Shown piece by piece: positions 17,437 to 26,270 of a stretch of DNA of 64,000 bases (its first letter is position 1; every line of letters begins with the position of its first letter). The notes under the pieces were generated by a model. The model ran no database searches. It had not been told where the DNA came from and saw nothing but the letters and a program-made list of their open reading frames with translations. Source of the DNA: Methylophilus medardensis (GTDB lineage: Bacteria; Pseudomonadota; Gammaproteobacteria; Burkholderiales; Methylophilaceae); assembly GCF_006363915.1 (NCBI RefSeq), contig NZ_CP040946.1. The stretch is one strand, 5' to 3'. Both the position numbers and the translations under genes were made by a program.

Positions 17437-18277
17437 TCGCTTTTTCCTGCACATCAGACTCGCGCGCCCAAAAGAAGCGGTCAGGAATAAATTGTCCCAT
17501 GCCAGGACGGAAAGCATAACGCAAAGTTTGCCAAGTGAATTCTTGGGCTTCATGCACGGCTTCTTCCATGGTCAAGCCGTGGGCCAGGCAGGCCGTAATG
17601 GCGCTGGTTAAGGTGCAGCCAGAGCCATGATAGCTGCCAGGCAAGCGCTCCCAATGATAATCCTTGATCAAGCCCGGGACCTCGTTTTGCACGCCGTATA
17701 AACTGTTGACGACATCGTTTGAGCGCTCATGGGTGCCTGTAATCATCACATACTCGCTACCCATGGCGAGTAGGCGCATCGCACATTCTTGCAATGAACT
17801 GTGTTTGACCTCGTCGCCCTCATCGTAATAAGCCAGACGTCTGGCTTCAAGACTGTTTGGCGTAATCAGGGTTGCTTGGGGAAATAACAATTCGCACATG
17901 GCGGCCTGCATTTCTTCGTTGGACAATTCATCCCCGCGACCAGACGCCAAAATCGGGTCTATGATCAAAGGCACATCCGGATAATCAGCTACAATTTCAG
18001 CAATCACCGCGACATTTTCAACACTGCCCAACAAGCCCAATTTAAATGCACTGACGGACACGTCCTCGAGAATGGCACGTGCCTGATCATTAATCCAGTC
18101 TGCATCCAGTGGCATCACACTCTCTACACCCACCGTATCTTGCACCGTAATGCCCGTAATCACTGAAAGCGGATAACATCCAATACTGGCGAGCGCCATG
18201 ATGTCTGCCTGCACGCCGGCGCCGCTACTGGGATCGGTGGCTGCAAAGGTTAAAACGGTGGGAGGGGTGATGGCCAT
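17420..18277 (-). CDS. thiD: Hydroxymethylpyrimidine/phosphomethylpyrimidine kinase
   Basis: The 285-aa ribokinase-fold enzyme phosphorylates HMP twice for thiamine synthesis. Seen are FAATDPSSGAGVQADI at the N terminus, GCYPLSVITGITVQDT, IDPILASGRGDEL, TLITPNSLEARRLA, and the anion-hole motif GSYHGSGCTLTSAI with the catalytic Asp-equivalent region. Its ribosome site AAAGGAA overlaps the last base of the CCA end of the tRNA-Gly gene immediately upstream, so it is probably expressed from a tRNA-mRNA transcript. It overlaps thiE. No TPP riboswitch is possible in the 11 bases between the tRNA and the start codon. Confidence 0.93.
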   Translation of the reverse strand: MAITPPTVLTFAATDPSSGAGVQADIMALASIGCYPLSVITGITVQDTVGVESVMPLDADWINDQARAILEDVSVSAFKLGLLGSVENVAVIAEIVADYPDVPLIIDPILASGRGDELSNEEMQAAMCELLFPQATLITPNSLEARRLAYYDEGDEVKHSSLQECAMRLLAMGSEYVMITGTHERSNDVVNSLYGVQNEVPGLIKDYHWERLPGSYHGSGCTLTSAITACLAHGLTMEEAVHEAQEFTWQTLRYAFRPGMGQFIPDRFFWARESDVQEKASELQH

Positions 18278-18288
18278 GAAAATTCCTT

Positions 18289-18362
18289 TGGAGCGGCTGA
18301 CGGGAATCGAACCCGCGTATCAAGCTTGGGAAGCTGGCGTTCTACCATTGAACTACAGCCGC
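18289..18362 (-). tRNA. tRNA-Gly (anticodon CCC)
   Basis: The 74-base gene begins GCGGCTG and its 3' side CAGCCGC completes a perfect 7-bp acceptor stem, followed by U73 and an encoded CCA. The D arm is GTTC/GAAC, the anticodon loop is TTCCCAA with CCC as the anticodon, and the T loop is TTCGATT. The anticodon stem CCAGC/GCTTG has a C-U mismatch at its second pair (28:42), which is unusual. The closest familiar relative is the E. coli tRNA-Gly that reads GGG. thiD starts 11 bases downstream on the same strand. Confidence 0.95.
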
Positions 18363-18377
18363 GAACGAATGACCGTT

Positions 18378-18405
18378 ATTTTACTTGCTGTCTCGTCGAA
18401 TACAA
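18378..18405 (-). promoter_or_regulatory. Possible sigma-70 promoter of tRNA-Gly (and thiDE)
   Basis: On the minus strand TTGTAT (18405-18400) and TAAAAT (18383-18378) are 16 bases apart, and the -10 box ends 15 bases before the tRNA 5' end. The -35 box matches only 4 of 6 consensus bases. Confidence 0.4.
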
Positions 18406-18430
18406 AACATTATTGCGCATAAAAACAAAA

Positions 18431-18448
18431 GCCGGACAATTGTCCGGC
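18431..18448. terminator. Bidirectional terminator after tpsA
   Basis: GCCGGACAATTGTCCGGC is a perfect 18-bp palindrome flanked by A-rich sequence on the left and T-rich sequence on the right. It lies 20 bases after the tpsA stop (minus strand), and the left flank gives a T run (TTTTGTTTTT) for that strand. Confidence 0.88.
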
Positions 18449-18467
18449 TTTTGTTTAACTCACTACG

Positions 18468-21400
18468 TTAAATACAATTCGAGTTGACGCCGTCTGGCAG
18501 TTTCACACCAGAACTCAAGATTGGCGTGCTACCCAAATGATCTTCAGGCGTTGGGCAAGCCACCGCATCCAGATCTTCCTCATCACCCGCCGCTGGGTTC
18601 AGTGACACGATAAACATCGTATTCAACAGCGGATTGTTTGGAATCAAGCCCCCTAAGCCTGCATCATCACGCGGCGTAGCAAATCCGGCAACAGTTGGCG
18701 TCACTGGCAGAGCAATGATAGACCCTGTCGCAGTGGAGTCATTGCTGACCGTCGTATAAGCGTTGTAGATCATTTTGCCTTCGTTGGTCACCGCACTGGT
18801 GATCGTGGTCGGGACGGTAGTAATCGCTTTACCCGTGCCCACTGCTGCGTTATCGAACGCAGCACTATTCAGCGTCGATGGCGAGAAAGTCACTACATCG
18901 TTATCGAGCACGCCACTGGTGGTGAGCGTGAGGCCACTTAAATCGGTAACCGTATTGTTACCATCAAACACTTTGCTGGATGTACCGCTCAGCGTTGCGG
19001 TCACGGTTGGGCTCACTTTGTGCACAAACCCATTGCCTGTACCTAATAATGCGCCACCAAATGCGGTGCCGTATTGTTTGTAGTCATACGACGCCAGCAA
19101 GTTACTGCCCTTAACATCCCCGGTTGGGTCGTTACTGTAAACCGTCCAACGGCCAGTAGCGCCCGTCGTGATGCTTGAATCTGCACCATTAATAAAGTTA
19201 CGCCCGGCCACCAATTGCACCGCAGTCGCCGCATTGCTGTTGCTGGTCACATTGCCATTCATGTTCACATCTTGGCCAGCTTTCACCAGCACGTCAGCAC
19301 CATTGCCTGCAATGCCTGAACCTGTTTTAGCGCCTGACACTACGGTGATCGGCCCAAAGCTGACATCGCCGGTGGTGCTTTGTAAGGTCACCGCACCGGC
19401 ATTGCCACCCGCTTTATTGGTGCCGTTACCATCAGCACCCGAAGCAGTAATGGCTTGCGTCGTGATGCTAGTGCCTGCAGTGATATTCACAGCACCAGCA
19501 CTTTTACCATCGGTATTGCTTCTGGTAGCGCCAGCACTTGAATTAATGGTACCTGAGGTCACTGCGCCATTAGCCGCCAGGGTCACTTTGCTACCGATAG
19601 CGTTAAAACCACCTTGCGTCGAGACATTGCCCACCGACACATTGCCAGCACTGCTCTTCACATTCACTTCACCAGAGGCCACAGAAACAATCGAATTTCG
19701 GCCCGCTGCGCCGGCACCGGTATTAATATTGCCAACCGAAGCATCGCCTGTGGTTGCAATATTGACATTCCCACCCGCGCCACCTCTACCAATTGGCTGT
19801 GAAATACCGTCAATCATCGTAGGGGTAGTCGCGCCGTTTCCAGGCGCACCTGATCGGCCGCCAGAAGTATCTATAGTACCGGTCATATTCAAACTGCCGG
19901 CCTGAATGATCACGCTGCCGCCATTAAAGCCGTTCGCATTACTAGAAGGAACACCACCCGTTGCGGTGATGTTTGCATTGCCTAAATCCGCCAGGCCCGC
20001 CACGGTGATTTTTACACTACCCGCATTACGATTCCCATTCGCAGTGAAGGCATCTGCGCCAGTGGTAATAATATCGCCTGCTGTGTGTGTCAACGTAGCT
20101 GCTGACAAGTTAACCGCGCCGCCTTTCGCAGTAATATCTGCGCCAATGGCTAAATTACCCACATTATTACCGTCAGCATCCGCCGTTAAAGTAATGCTGC
20201 CACTGCCAAGGGTGGTGGTATTCGCCACCGTATTAATCGCAGCATTAACGTTGATATCGTTATTTGCAACCAAGCGGATGCTACCGCCGTTGTTCATGGT
20301 CAACGCGCTGGCAACAGTGATATTGTTGCTTGCCTGCAAAAACAGCTCGCTAAAGCCTTTTACGTCATCAATCTGAATGGTGGTCAAATTGCCTGCGTTA
20401 TCGGCAAATGCAACATCTGCGGTTCCGTTTGGATTGTTGCTAGGGGAAGGCTGTGCGCTGTTATCAAGCACGATATTTTCTGGGTCTAGCAGCACTGAAC
20501 CACCGACACCATTTAACGCTGCCACATTTACCTTGCCGATGAAAGCGAGGTTTTGCTTGCCAGACACTTCAACAAAACCACCGTTGCCGCTGAGGGCGCC
20601 GCCTTGTGCAGAAATTTGTCCATAGTAACGGGTCAAATCATCCGCCCAAACAATCACCTTGCCGCCATCACCTTGTTTAAGTGCGTCGGCTTTGATGGTG
20701 GCGCCGCTGGAAACATACGTGGTTCTGGCATTGTAAACCGCGTCATTTTTGCCTTGGTAATCACCGCCAACCAATACTTTACCGCCACCGGTATCGCCTG
20801 AGGCATCCAAGACCGCTCCGTCCATCAAGGCAACTTGCTCACCGGTGACTTCAATGCTACCGCCAGTAGTGCCCTGACCTTGTGCGATCAATTGGCCAGA
20901 GACTTCTACCTTGGCGTGATCGCCGCCTTCAAGACGGATCATGCCGTTGCGCTCAACCAACTGGTTGGCTTCAACAATCCCTGAAATATTAATGGCTGCT
21001 GCACGCGCATTGGTGGCCATTTGCACAAAACCGCCATCGGCGTAAATATTGCCGCTGTTTTTAATATTGGCTTCAAGTGCATCGCCAGACAATTTTGCCT
21101 TGACCAAGCCGTTGCCAAAAAAGTCTAGCGTAGCCGTTTGCGCAGAACCTAGTACCACACTGCCGTTATTGGCCACCAAGGTGCCGCTGTTATCGACTGT
21201 TTTGCCTAACAAAACAATGTAACCCTCACCCTGCGTTTTGATCACGCCACGGTTTTCGACGTTGCCGATCAGGTTGCCGGCGTTGAATTGATAATTGCCC
21301 TGCAAGAAGGCTTCATTGGTAATGTTTAAACTTGAAGCCACGATGTTGCCAACGTTCACCTCTGCACCCTGACCAAACAACACGCCGTTCTGGTTCACCA

Positions 21401-21878
21401 GAAACAAGCTACCGTTAGCGTTGAGGGTGCCCATGATTTCAGAACGGCTGTCACCAATCACGCGGTATAGTGCTCTACCAGCGTCGGGCATGATGACGTC
21501 GAGTTGGTTACCCTTCATCACACCAAACTTATAGAAATCCACAATGTTGACGTTAGCCGTGTGCACATATTGCGTATGGGTGGCGCTGACTTCTTTCACG
21601 GTGAGGTCACCGGCAATGACACCAGCCACCACATTGTTATCGGCAAAAGAGGAGAGTGGCATGATGGCGGCGGCAAATGCACTCGCCACAACCAGCTGCC
21701 GTTGCGTGGCGGCAGTCAGGGCCACACCCAAAGCGGTTTTGGTCGTGGCTGCTGCGCTCACTTGTCCGTTCACATGCGACTTACCATGGGCACGGGTGGT
21801 TTCGGCAACGGCGACCCAGGCTTGCTGAAGCTTGTTCCAAACAAGGCGATACACATGGTTTAAGGATGCTGCTTTCAT
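18468..21878 (-). CDS. Two-partner secretion exoprotein TpsA (filamentous haemagglutinin-type)
   Basis: The 1136-aa secreted protein starts with an extended signal peptide region (MKAASLNHVYRLVWNKLQQAWVAVAE, residues 1-30) and a signal peptide ending near SSFA-DNNVV. The TPS domain follows (residues 80-350, with NQNGVLFGQGAEVNVGNIVASS and NRGVI), then Gly/Ala/Asn-rich beta-helix repeats. A YDG-type domain lies near residues 975-1040 (KVFDGNNTVTDLSGLTL). The last 31 residues hold two cysteines (ACPTPEDHLG ... NSNCI). It should cross the outer membrane through TpsB, encoded just upstream. AGGAGAAG lies before the ATG. The role, whether adhesin, aggregation factor or other, is not readable from sequence. 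Confidence 0.88.
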   Translation of the reverse strand: MKAASLNHVYRLVWNKLQQAWVAVAETTRAHGKSHVNGQVSAAATTKTALGVALTAATQRQLVVASAFAAAIMPLSSFADNNVVAGVIAGDLTVKEVSATHTQYVHTANVNIVDFYKFGVMKGNQLDVIMPDAGRALYRVIGDSRSEIMGTLNANGSLFLVNQNGVLFGQGAEVNVGNIVASSLNITNEAFLQGNYQFNAGNLIGNVENRGVIKTQGEGYIVLLGKTVDNSGTLVANNGSVVLGSAQTATLDFFGNGLVKAKLSGDALEANIKNSGNIYADGGFVQMATNARAAAINISGIVEANQLVERNGMIRLEGGDHAKVEVSGQLIAQGQGTTGGSIEVTGEQVALMDGAVLDASGDTGGGKVLVGGDYQGKNDAVYNARTTYVSSGATIKADALKQGDGGKVIVWADDLTRYYGQISAQGGALSGNGGFVEVSGKQNLAFIGKVNVAALNGVGGSVLLDPENIVLDNSAQPSPSNNPNGTADVAFADNAGNLTTIQIDDVKGFSELFLQASNNITVASALTMNNGGSIRLVANNDINVNAAINTVANTTTLGSGSITLTADADGNNVGNLAIGADITAKGGAVNLSAATLTHTAGDIITTGADAFTANGNRNAGSVKITVAGLADLGNANITATGGVPSSNANGFNGGSVIIQAGSLNMTGTIDTSGGRSGAPGNGATTPTMIDGISQPIGRGGAGGNVNIATTGDASVGNINTGAGAAGRNSIVSVASGEVNVKSSAGNVSVGNVSTQGGFNAIGSKVTLAANGAVTSGTINSSAGATRSNTDGKSAGAVNITAGTSITTQAITASGADGNGTNKAGGNAGAVTLQSTTGDVSFGPITVVSGAKTGSGIAGNGADVLVKAGQDVNMNGNVTSNSNAATAVQLVAGRNFINGADSSITTGATGRWTVYSNDPTGDVKGSNLLASYDYKQYGTAFGGALLGTGNGFVHKVSPTVTATLSGTSSKVFDGNNTVTDLSGLTLTTSGVLDNDVVTFSPSTLNSAAFDNAAVGTGKAITTVPTTITSAVTNEGKMIYNAYTTVSNDSTATGSIIALPVTPTVAGFATPRDDAGLGGLIPNNPLLNTMFIVSLNPAAGDEEDLDAVACPTPEDHLGSTPILSSGVKLPDGVNSNCI

Positions 21879-22052
21879 GACACTTCTCCTATGATAAGCG
21901 ACGCCACGGGTCGGTGACCAGTGGGTTGCTATGACTTCTCTCGATTCCTGATATGTGTGTAATTTTGGTTCAGGAAGTTATATTTGTATGTAGCCCACTA
22001 TGACTAATCAAATTCCACTTTGACGCATCAACCACAAGCAGGCTATTTTGTG

Positions 22053-22070
22053 TCCGGGCGATCGCCCGGA
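22053..22070. repeat. 18-bp perfect palindrome between tpsB and tpsA
   Basis: TCCGGGCGATCGCCCGGA is self-complementary and lies in the 218-bp gap, 26 bases after the tpsB stop. It would form an 8-bp GC-rich stem with a short loop in the tpsBA mRNA. The following minus-strand sequence (CACAAAATAG) has no clean T run, so it may slow degradation or partly terminate rather than fully stop transcription. Confidence 0.6.
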
Positions 22071-22096
22071 TCATTTACGACTAAAACATGAAACGA

Positions 22097-23803
22097 CTAG
22101 AAATTTTTTCTTAGCTGAGCCCACAGCTGAAATTCGGTGTTGCTGGCGGCATTATCAAGATCGCGTTTCTGCTGGCTGTAAGTGGTGGTCAGTATCCATT
22201 GACCAGGAAACTGAATGTCCGTCCCCAAACCAACCATATTGGATCTGACATAGGTACTGCTGCCCACAGGATCGTGGTTCAACTTGCCGCGGCCTGCATC
22301 AAAAAATGCAAAAGGCGTCACTGACTGAATATAAGGCGTGACATCGGCGCCAGTGGTCGCAAAAGTTTTGCGCACATCGGTGCCCACCATCCAGCCCTGA
22401 TCGGCCTGACTTGGGATCTCTGAAAACTGACGCCAACGGTTAATCGCACCAATACCAAAGCGTTCAGCAATATCCAGGTTATTGCCAGCCCCTTGATAAT
22501 CCGCACGGACAATCCAGTTCACGCCATTATCAAACACTTGTGTGCGGCTGGAGGTCCAGTTCCATTTGATGAAACTACCTTGCGTGTCTAACAGCGAGCG
22601 GTCAGTGGCTTTTGCCTGCGAATCTTTATAAGAGACATTGCCACCCGTGGCCAGTAAGCTCCACTGATACACCACGTTGCCAGAGTCATTAATCCAATCG
22701 CCGACAAAACCCAATTCTAAGCTACTGATGTCACGGCGGTTGTTGATGGCGAATGCCCGCACATCATCATCTAAAATTTTATAGTTAGAGCCGACTTTAA
22801 AGGCAACACCTTTTTTAGTCTCACGCATCAAAGGATGCTCTAGAGAGGCGAAAAAATAATGCGCATCGCCAGAGGCATCAAACTGTTTAAAGTCACTGCC
22901 GAGCTTGTAATCTACATAGCTGTAGGCCAGATTCATGATGGTGCCCGCGCTACCGACCGGCGTAAAATACAAACTGCTGAGTGAGCGCTGGCCCTCATCG
23001 CGCGACACTTTACCCACCACCGCCAACTGGTCACCGCGACCATTCAGGTTGTTGAGCGCCATGCCAAAGCCCAAGGTCTCGCGATTGGTAAAACGGTTGC
23101 CGTAATTGTTCGCACTAACAAAGCCGCTAAAACGGGTGCGGGGTTCAACAGACACCGCGACATCGGAGCTACCGACTGCTTCACCGGGGTTGAGTTGTGA
23201 AGTGACTTGTATGCCGGGCAGGCCGTTCATGACCATGATGTTGCGCACCAAGTTGCGCTCGTTGAGCACATCGCCCTTGTTCAAACCATATTCTGACAAT
23301 GACTGAAAATAGGCTTGATCCAAGCCTTGTCCCGCTTCGGCCTTGACCTCGCCCAAGGTGCCTTCCAAAATAGAAAGCTCAACCTCTGCGCCGGCATCTG
23401 TGGTTTTTTGCAAATCCTGCGTTGGCAAATAGACCTGTGTCAGCATATAGCCGCGCTGACGGTAATAATTTCGTACCGTTCCCACCGCCTCATTCAACTC
23501 ACGCATGCCAATTTCGCGGCCAGTGAGATGCGCTAACTGCGCGGACAGAATTTCATTTGAAAATTGCTTGTTGCCTGAAAACTTAAACGCATTCACCACA
23601 ATTTTCAGGCTGGATTTTTTCTGTTTTTTTTCTGGCGCAGGGGTTTCGTCCGGCACTTGAATGATTGGTCTTGGCTCGGGCAATACCGGCCGCGGCAAAT
23701 TTTGCTGAATATCTGGCAAAGATACCCCGCCAGCGAACACTTGCGATGTCACACTTAATGCTAGTAGCGATAACCAGCCCGTGCGCTTCAATGGTTTGTT
23801 CAA
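22097..23803 (-). CDS. Outer-membrane translocator TpsB (ShlB/FhaC/HecB family)
   Basis: The 568-aa protein should form the 16-strand barrel that secretes the downstream TpsA. A signal peptide ends near VFA-GGVS and a Pro-rich linker follows (residues 30-60). Two POTRA domains come next (VNAFKFSGNKQFSNEILSAQLAHLTGREI and LSILEGTLGEVK). The barrel has the family VSRDEGQRSLSSLYFTP and closes in FQLWAQLRKNF with the terminal Phe. The start is TTG with GGGGA nine bases upstream; no ATG precedes the signal peptide. Gene order tpsB-tpsA is usual for type Vb operons. Confidence 0.9.
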   Translation of the reverse strand: MNKPLKRTGWLSLLALSVTSQVFAGGVSLPDIQQNLPRPVLPEPRPIIQVPDETPAPEKKQKKSSLKIVVNAFKFSGNKQFSNEILSAQLAHLTGREIGMRELNEAVGTVRNYYRQRGYMLTQVYLPTQDLQKTTDAGAEVELSILEGTLGEVKAEAGQGLDQAYFQSLSEYGLNKGDVLNERNLVRNIMVMNGLPGIQVTSQLNPGEAVGSSDVAVSVEPRTRFSGFVSANNYGNRFTNRETLGFGMALNNLNGRGDQLAVVGKVSRDEGQRSLSSLYFTPVGSAGTIMNLAYSYVDYKLGSDFKQFDASGDAHYFFASLEHPLMRETKKGVAFKVGSNYKILDDDVRAFAINNRRDISSLELGFVGDWINDSGNVVYQWSLLATGGNVSYKDSQAKATDRSLLDTQGSFIKWNWTSSRTQVFDNGVNWIVRADYQGAGNNLDIAERFGIGAINRWRQFSEIPSQADQGWMVGTDVRKTFATTGADVTPYIQSVTPFAFFDAGRGKLNHDPVGSSTYVRSNMVGLGTDIQFPGQWILTTTYSQQKRDLDNAASNTEFQLWAQLRKNF

Positions 23804-23939
23804 AATAATTCCCCAAAACTGAATAAAAATCTATGTATATCAATATTATATCAACACTAAAATTTACCCAAAAAAACAAGCAAAGCCTAACGTTGTTTTA
23901 CAAGCCGTTGGGCATTTCGTCGCATATTTGAGACTTTTC

Positions 23940-26210
23940 TTAGTATTCGAGCGCGTCGACGTCTATCACCCAGCGAATTTTTGCTTGCAGCGGATGTGTT
24001 CTGACCCAAGTCACGGCGACCTGTAAAAACTGCTGCAAGGCGCCCCGATGTGCAGACTGCAACATGACATAGCCGCGCTCCATGCGATTGAGTTTGGCAA
24101 TCCCGGGCCGCACTGGTTCATAAATCAGCGGCAGGTCTGGCAGACTGGTAGCGTGTGCTTGCACGTAATCACGGGCCGCCTGACTAAAATCACTTAAGAA
24201 CGCGTGCACCAAGTGATAATCCGCTGCTTCTGCTTTCATCACGGCAATGTGCGTTGCGGGTGGAAACTGCATGGCCATGCGCTCTTCCAACAACTCATCA
24301 GCAAACGCTGCGTAATTTTGCTCACGCAACGCGGCAAACAAGGCATGCTGAGGAAAAGCCGTTTGAATCAACACTTCGCCCGGTTTGTCTCCGCGACCGG
24401 CCCGGCCGGCCACCTGCATGAGCTGGGCGAACAGTCGTTCGCTCGCGCGATAATCAGGGCTGTGCAACGCGCTGTCGGTATCCAACACCCCGACCAAGGT
24501 CAAATTGGCAAAGTCATGCCCTTTTGCCAGCATTTGGGTGCCAATCAAAATGTCAATTTCGCCGGCATGTACCGCGGACAACAGCGTCGTTAAAGCATCT
24601 TTGGCCTGAATCGTGTCGCGGTCCACCCGCGCCACCCGCGCCTGCGGAAACATGTGTTGCAGGGTTTCTTCGACACGCTGCGTGGCCTGACCCACCGGGC
24701 GCAAGTCAGGGTTACCGCAACTGGGGCATTGCACGGGCACCGGCTGCTCATCGCCGCAATGGTGACAACGCAATACGCGCTGCCGCAGGTGTAACACCGC
24801 TTTGGCTGAGCAGCGGCGGCAATCGGCTAACCATTGGCATGCCGAGCAATGCAAGACTGGCGCATATCCCCGTCGGTTAATGAACAATAGACTTTGCTCG
24901 CCGCGTTGCAGCCGCAGTTCTATCGCCTGCTTTAGTTGCGGCGTCAGTCCGGCCTCGGGTGGGCTGTGGGTGGTATCAATGCAAAAAATCTTGGGCAACT
25001 TGGCTTGCGCTGCTGCGCGTTTCTTCATGGTCAACAAGCGGTAGGTGGGCTTTCTGGCAGGAGCCATGGCTTGCCCTTGATCCCCTATCGCGTTATACCA
25101 GCTTTCGAGCGAGGGCGTTGCACTGCCCAGCACGACTGGAATCCCGCATTGCTTCGCTCTCACCAACGCAACATCGCGTGCATGATAGCGCATGCCGTCT
25201 TGCTGCTTATAAGAGGTGTCATGCTCCTCATCTAAGATCATCAGTTTGAGATGCGGCATCGGCGTAAATACGCTTAAACGTGTTCCAATCACAATACGGG
25301 CAGCGCCAGATTGCGCAGCTTGCCAGTTTTGCAAGCGCTCACTTTCGCTCAAATGACTGTGCAGCGACACCAATGGAAACTCGCTCAGCCGACTGCGAAA
25401 GCGACTTTCAAGTTGCGGCGTAAGGTTAATTTCGGGCACCATGATCAGTGCTTGCGCTTGGGGCTCTGCGAGCACGGTTTGTAACAATCGAATGTATACC
25501 TCGGTTTTGCCAGAGCCGGTCACCCCAAATAATAGCCAAGGCTGAAAGCGATCCCGCTCGGCTAGCACGGCATTGACTGCATGGGCTTGCTCGTCATTGA
25601 GCGTAGGCGCCTGATCGGAAGCAGGCAACGAGGGGCGCGTCGCAATCACCTCACGACGAGAGACAAAACCGTCATCCATCAACAACTGCATGGCTTTTCG
25701 CCAGCCTGCCGAGATCTCGGCCAACATGGCCTCACTACATTCCCCTTGCTGCAAGCGCGCAATCACCTTAGCCAATACTTGTTGTCGCTTGCCGACAAAG
25801 TCTACCGGAACCGCTTGTGTTAACTGATATAACCACATTTTGCGCGTCACAGCTGGTTTAATCTGCCGCAAACGTAACGGCAGACTTGCCAACACCGTTT
25901 GGCCAAACGGATAGTGATAGTAGTCAGCGCAAAAGCGTAACAATTTAAGCGTAGCCGCATCAAACGGCACGTCCTCAAATACCTGCAATATCGCTTTCAG
26001 CTTGTGTTCTGGCACATCAGTTTCTGTTGCTAATGCCATCACGATGCCCACCAGCTGCCTACCGGCAAAAGGCACCACGACACGATTACCCTCGCGCACG
26101 GTCAGGCCGGGGTTCAGATAATCAAACCAGCGATCCAACGGCACATCCAGCACCACTCGCACAATGCTGGCTGAAGAACTGACCTGAGGAAGGGCGCTTG
26201 TTGAACACAT
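23940..26210 (-). CDS. priA: Primosomal replication protein N' (PriA helicase)
   Basis: The 756-aa 3'-5' DNA helicase reloads the replisome at stalled forks. The DNA-binding domain (residues 15-120) is followed by Walker A FGVTGSGKTEVY near residue 227, the DEEH box (MILDEEHDTSYKQ), the zinc-binding cysteine cluster LHCSACQWLADCRRCSAKAVLHLRQRVLRCHHC..CPSC, and the C-terminal domain ending in DVDALEY. Length is normal. It is divergent from argS, and a 12-bp inverted repeat lies between the two starts. Confidence 0.95.
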   Translation of the reverse strand: MCSTSALPQVSSSASIVRVVLDVPLDRWFDYLNPGLTVREGNRVVVPFAGRQLVGIVMALATETDVPEHKLKAILQVFEDVPFDAATLKLLRFCADYYHYPFGQTVLASLPLRLRQIKPAVTRKMWLYQLTQAVPVDFVGKRQQVLAKVIARLQQGECSEAMLAEISAGWRKAMQLLMDDGFVSRREVIATRPSLPASDQAPTLNDEQAHAVNAVLAERDRFQPWLLFGVTGSGKTEVYIRLLQTVLAEPQAQALIMVPEINLTPQLESRFRSRLSEFPLVSLHSHLSESERLQNWQAAQSGAARIVIGTRLSVFTPMPHLKLMILDEEHDTSYKQQDGMRYHARDVALVRAKQCGIPVVLGSATPSLESWYNAIGDQGQAMAPARKPTYRLLTMKKRAAAQAKLPKIFCIDTTHSPPEAGLTPQLKQAIELRLQRGEQSLLFINRRGYAPVLHCSACQWLADCRRCSAKAVLHLRQRVLRCHHCGDEQPVPVQCPSCGNPDLRPVGQATQRVEETLQHMFPQARVARVDRDTIQAKDALTTLLSAVHAGEIDILIGTQMLAKGHDFANLTLVGVLDTDSALHSPDYRASERLFAQLMQVAGRAGRGDKPGEVLIQTAFPQHALFAALREQNYAAFADELLEERMAMQFPPATHIAVMKAEAADYHLVHAFLSDFSQAARDYVQAHATSLPDLPLIYEPVRPGIAKLNRMERGYVMLQSAHRGALQQFLQVAVTWVRTHPLQAKIRWVIDVDALEY

Positions 26211-26228
26211 GGGTGAAAATGCTTAATT

Positions 26229-26270
26229 AGGTTAAAATGGCGGTTTAATTATTCGTCCCCATTTTAACCT
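26229..26270. repeat. 12-bp inverted repeat between priA and argS, touching the argS start codon
   Basis: AGGTTAAAATGG (26229-26240) and CCATTTTAACCT (26259-26270) are perfectly complementary with an 18-base spacer. Each arm contains TTAAAAT reading outward on its own strand, which could serve as a -10 box for argS and for priA. The right arm ends on the first base of the argS TTG start. Confidence 0.65.

Noticed and set aside
21879..22052. Possible riboswitch (c-di-GMP type) in the tpsA leader
   Set aside because: I could not match the conserved core of a known class; only the palindrome and a strong ribosome site were clear.
18289..23900. Possible genomic island at tRNA-Gly carrying the TpsA/TpsB pair
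   Set aside because: No direct repeat of the tRNA 3' end, integrase or other mobility gene was found between the tRNA and priA.
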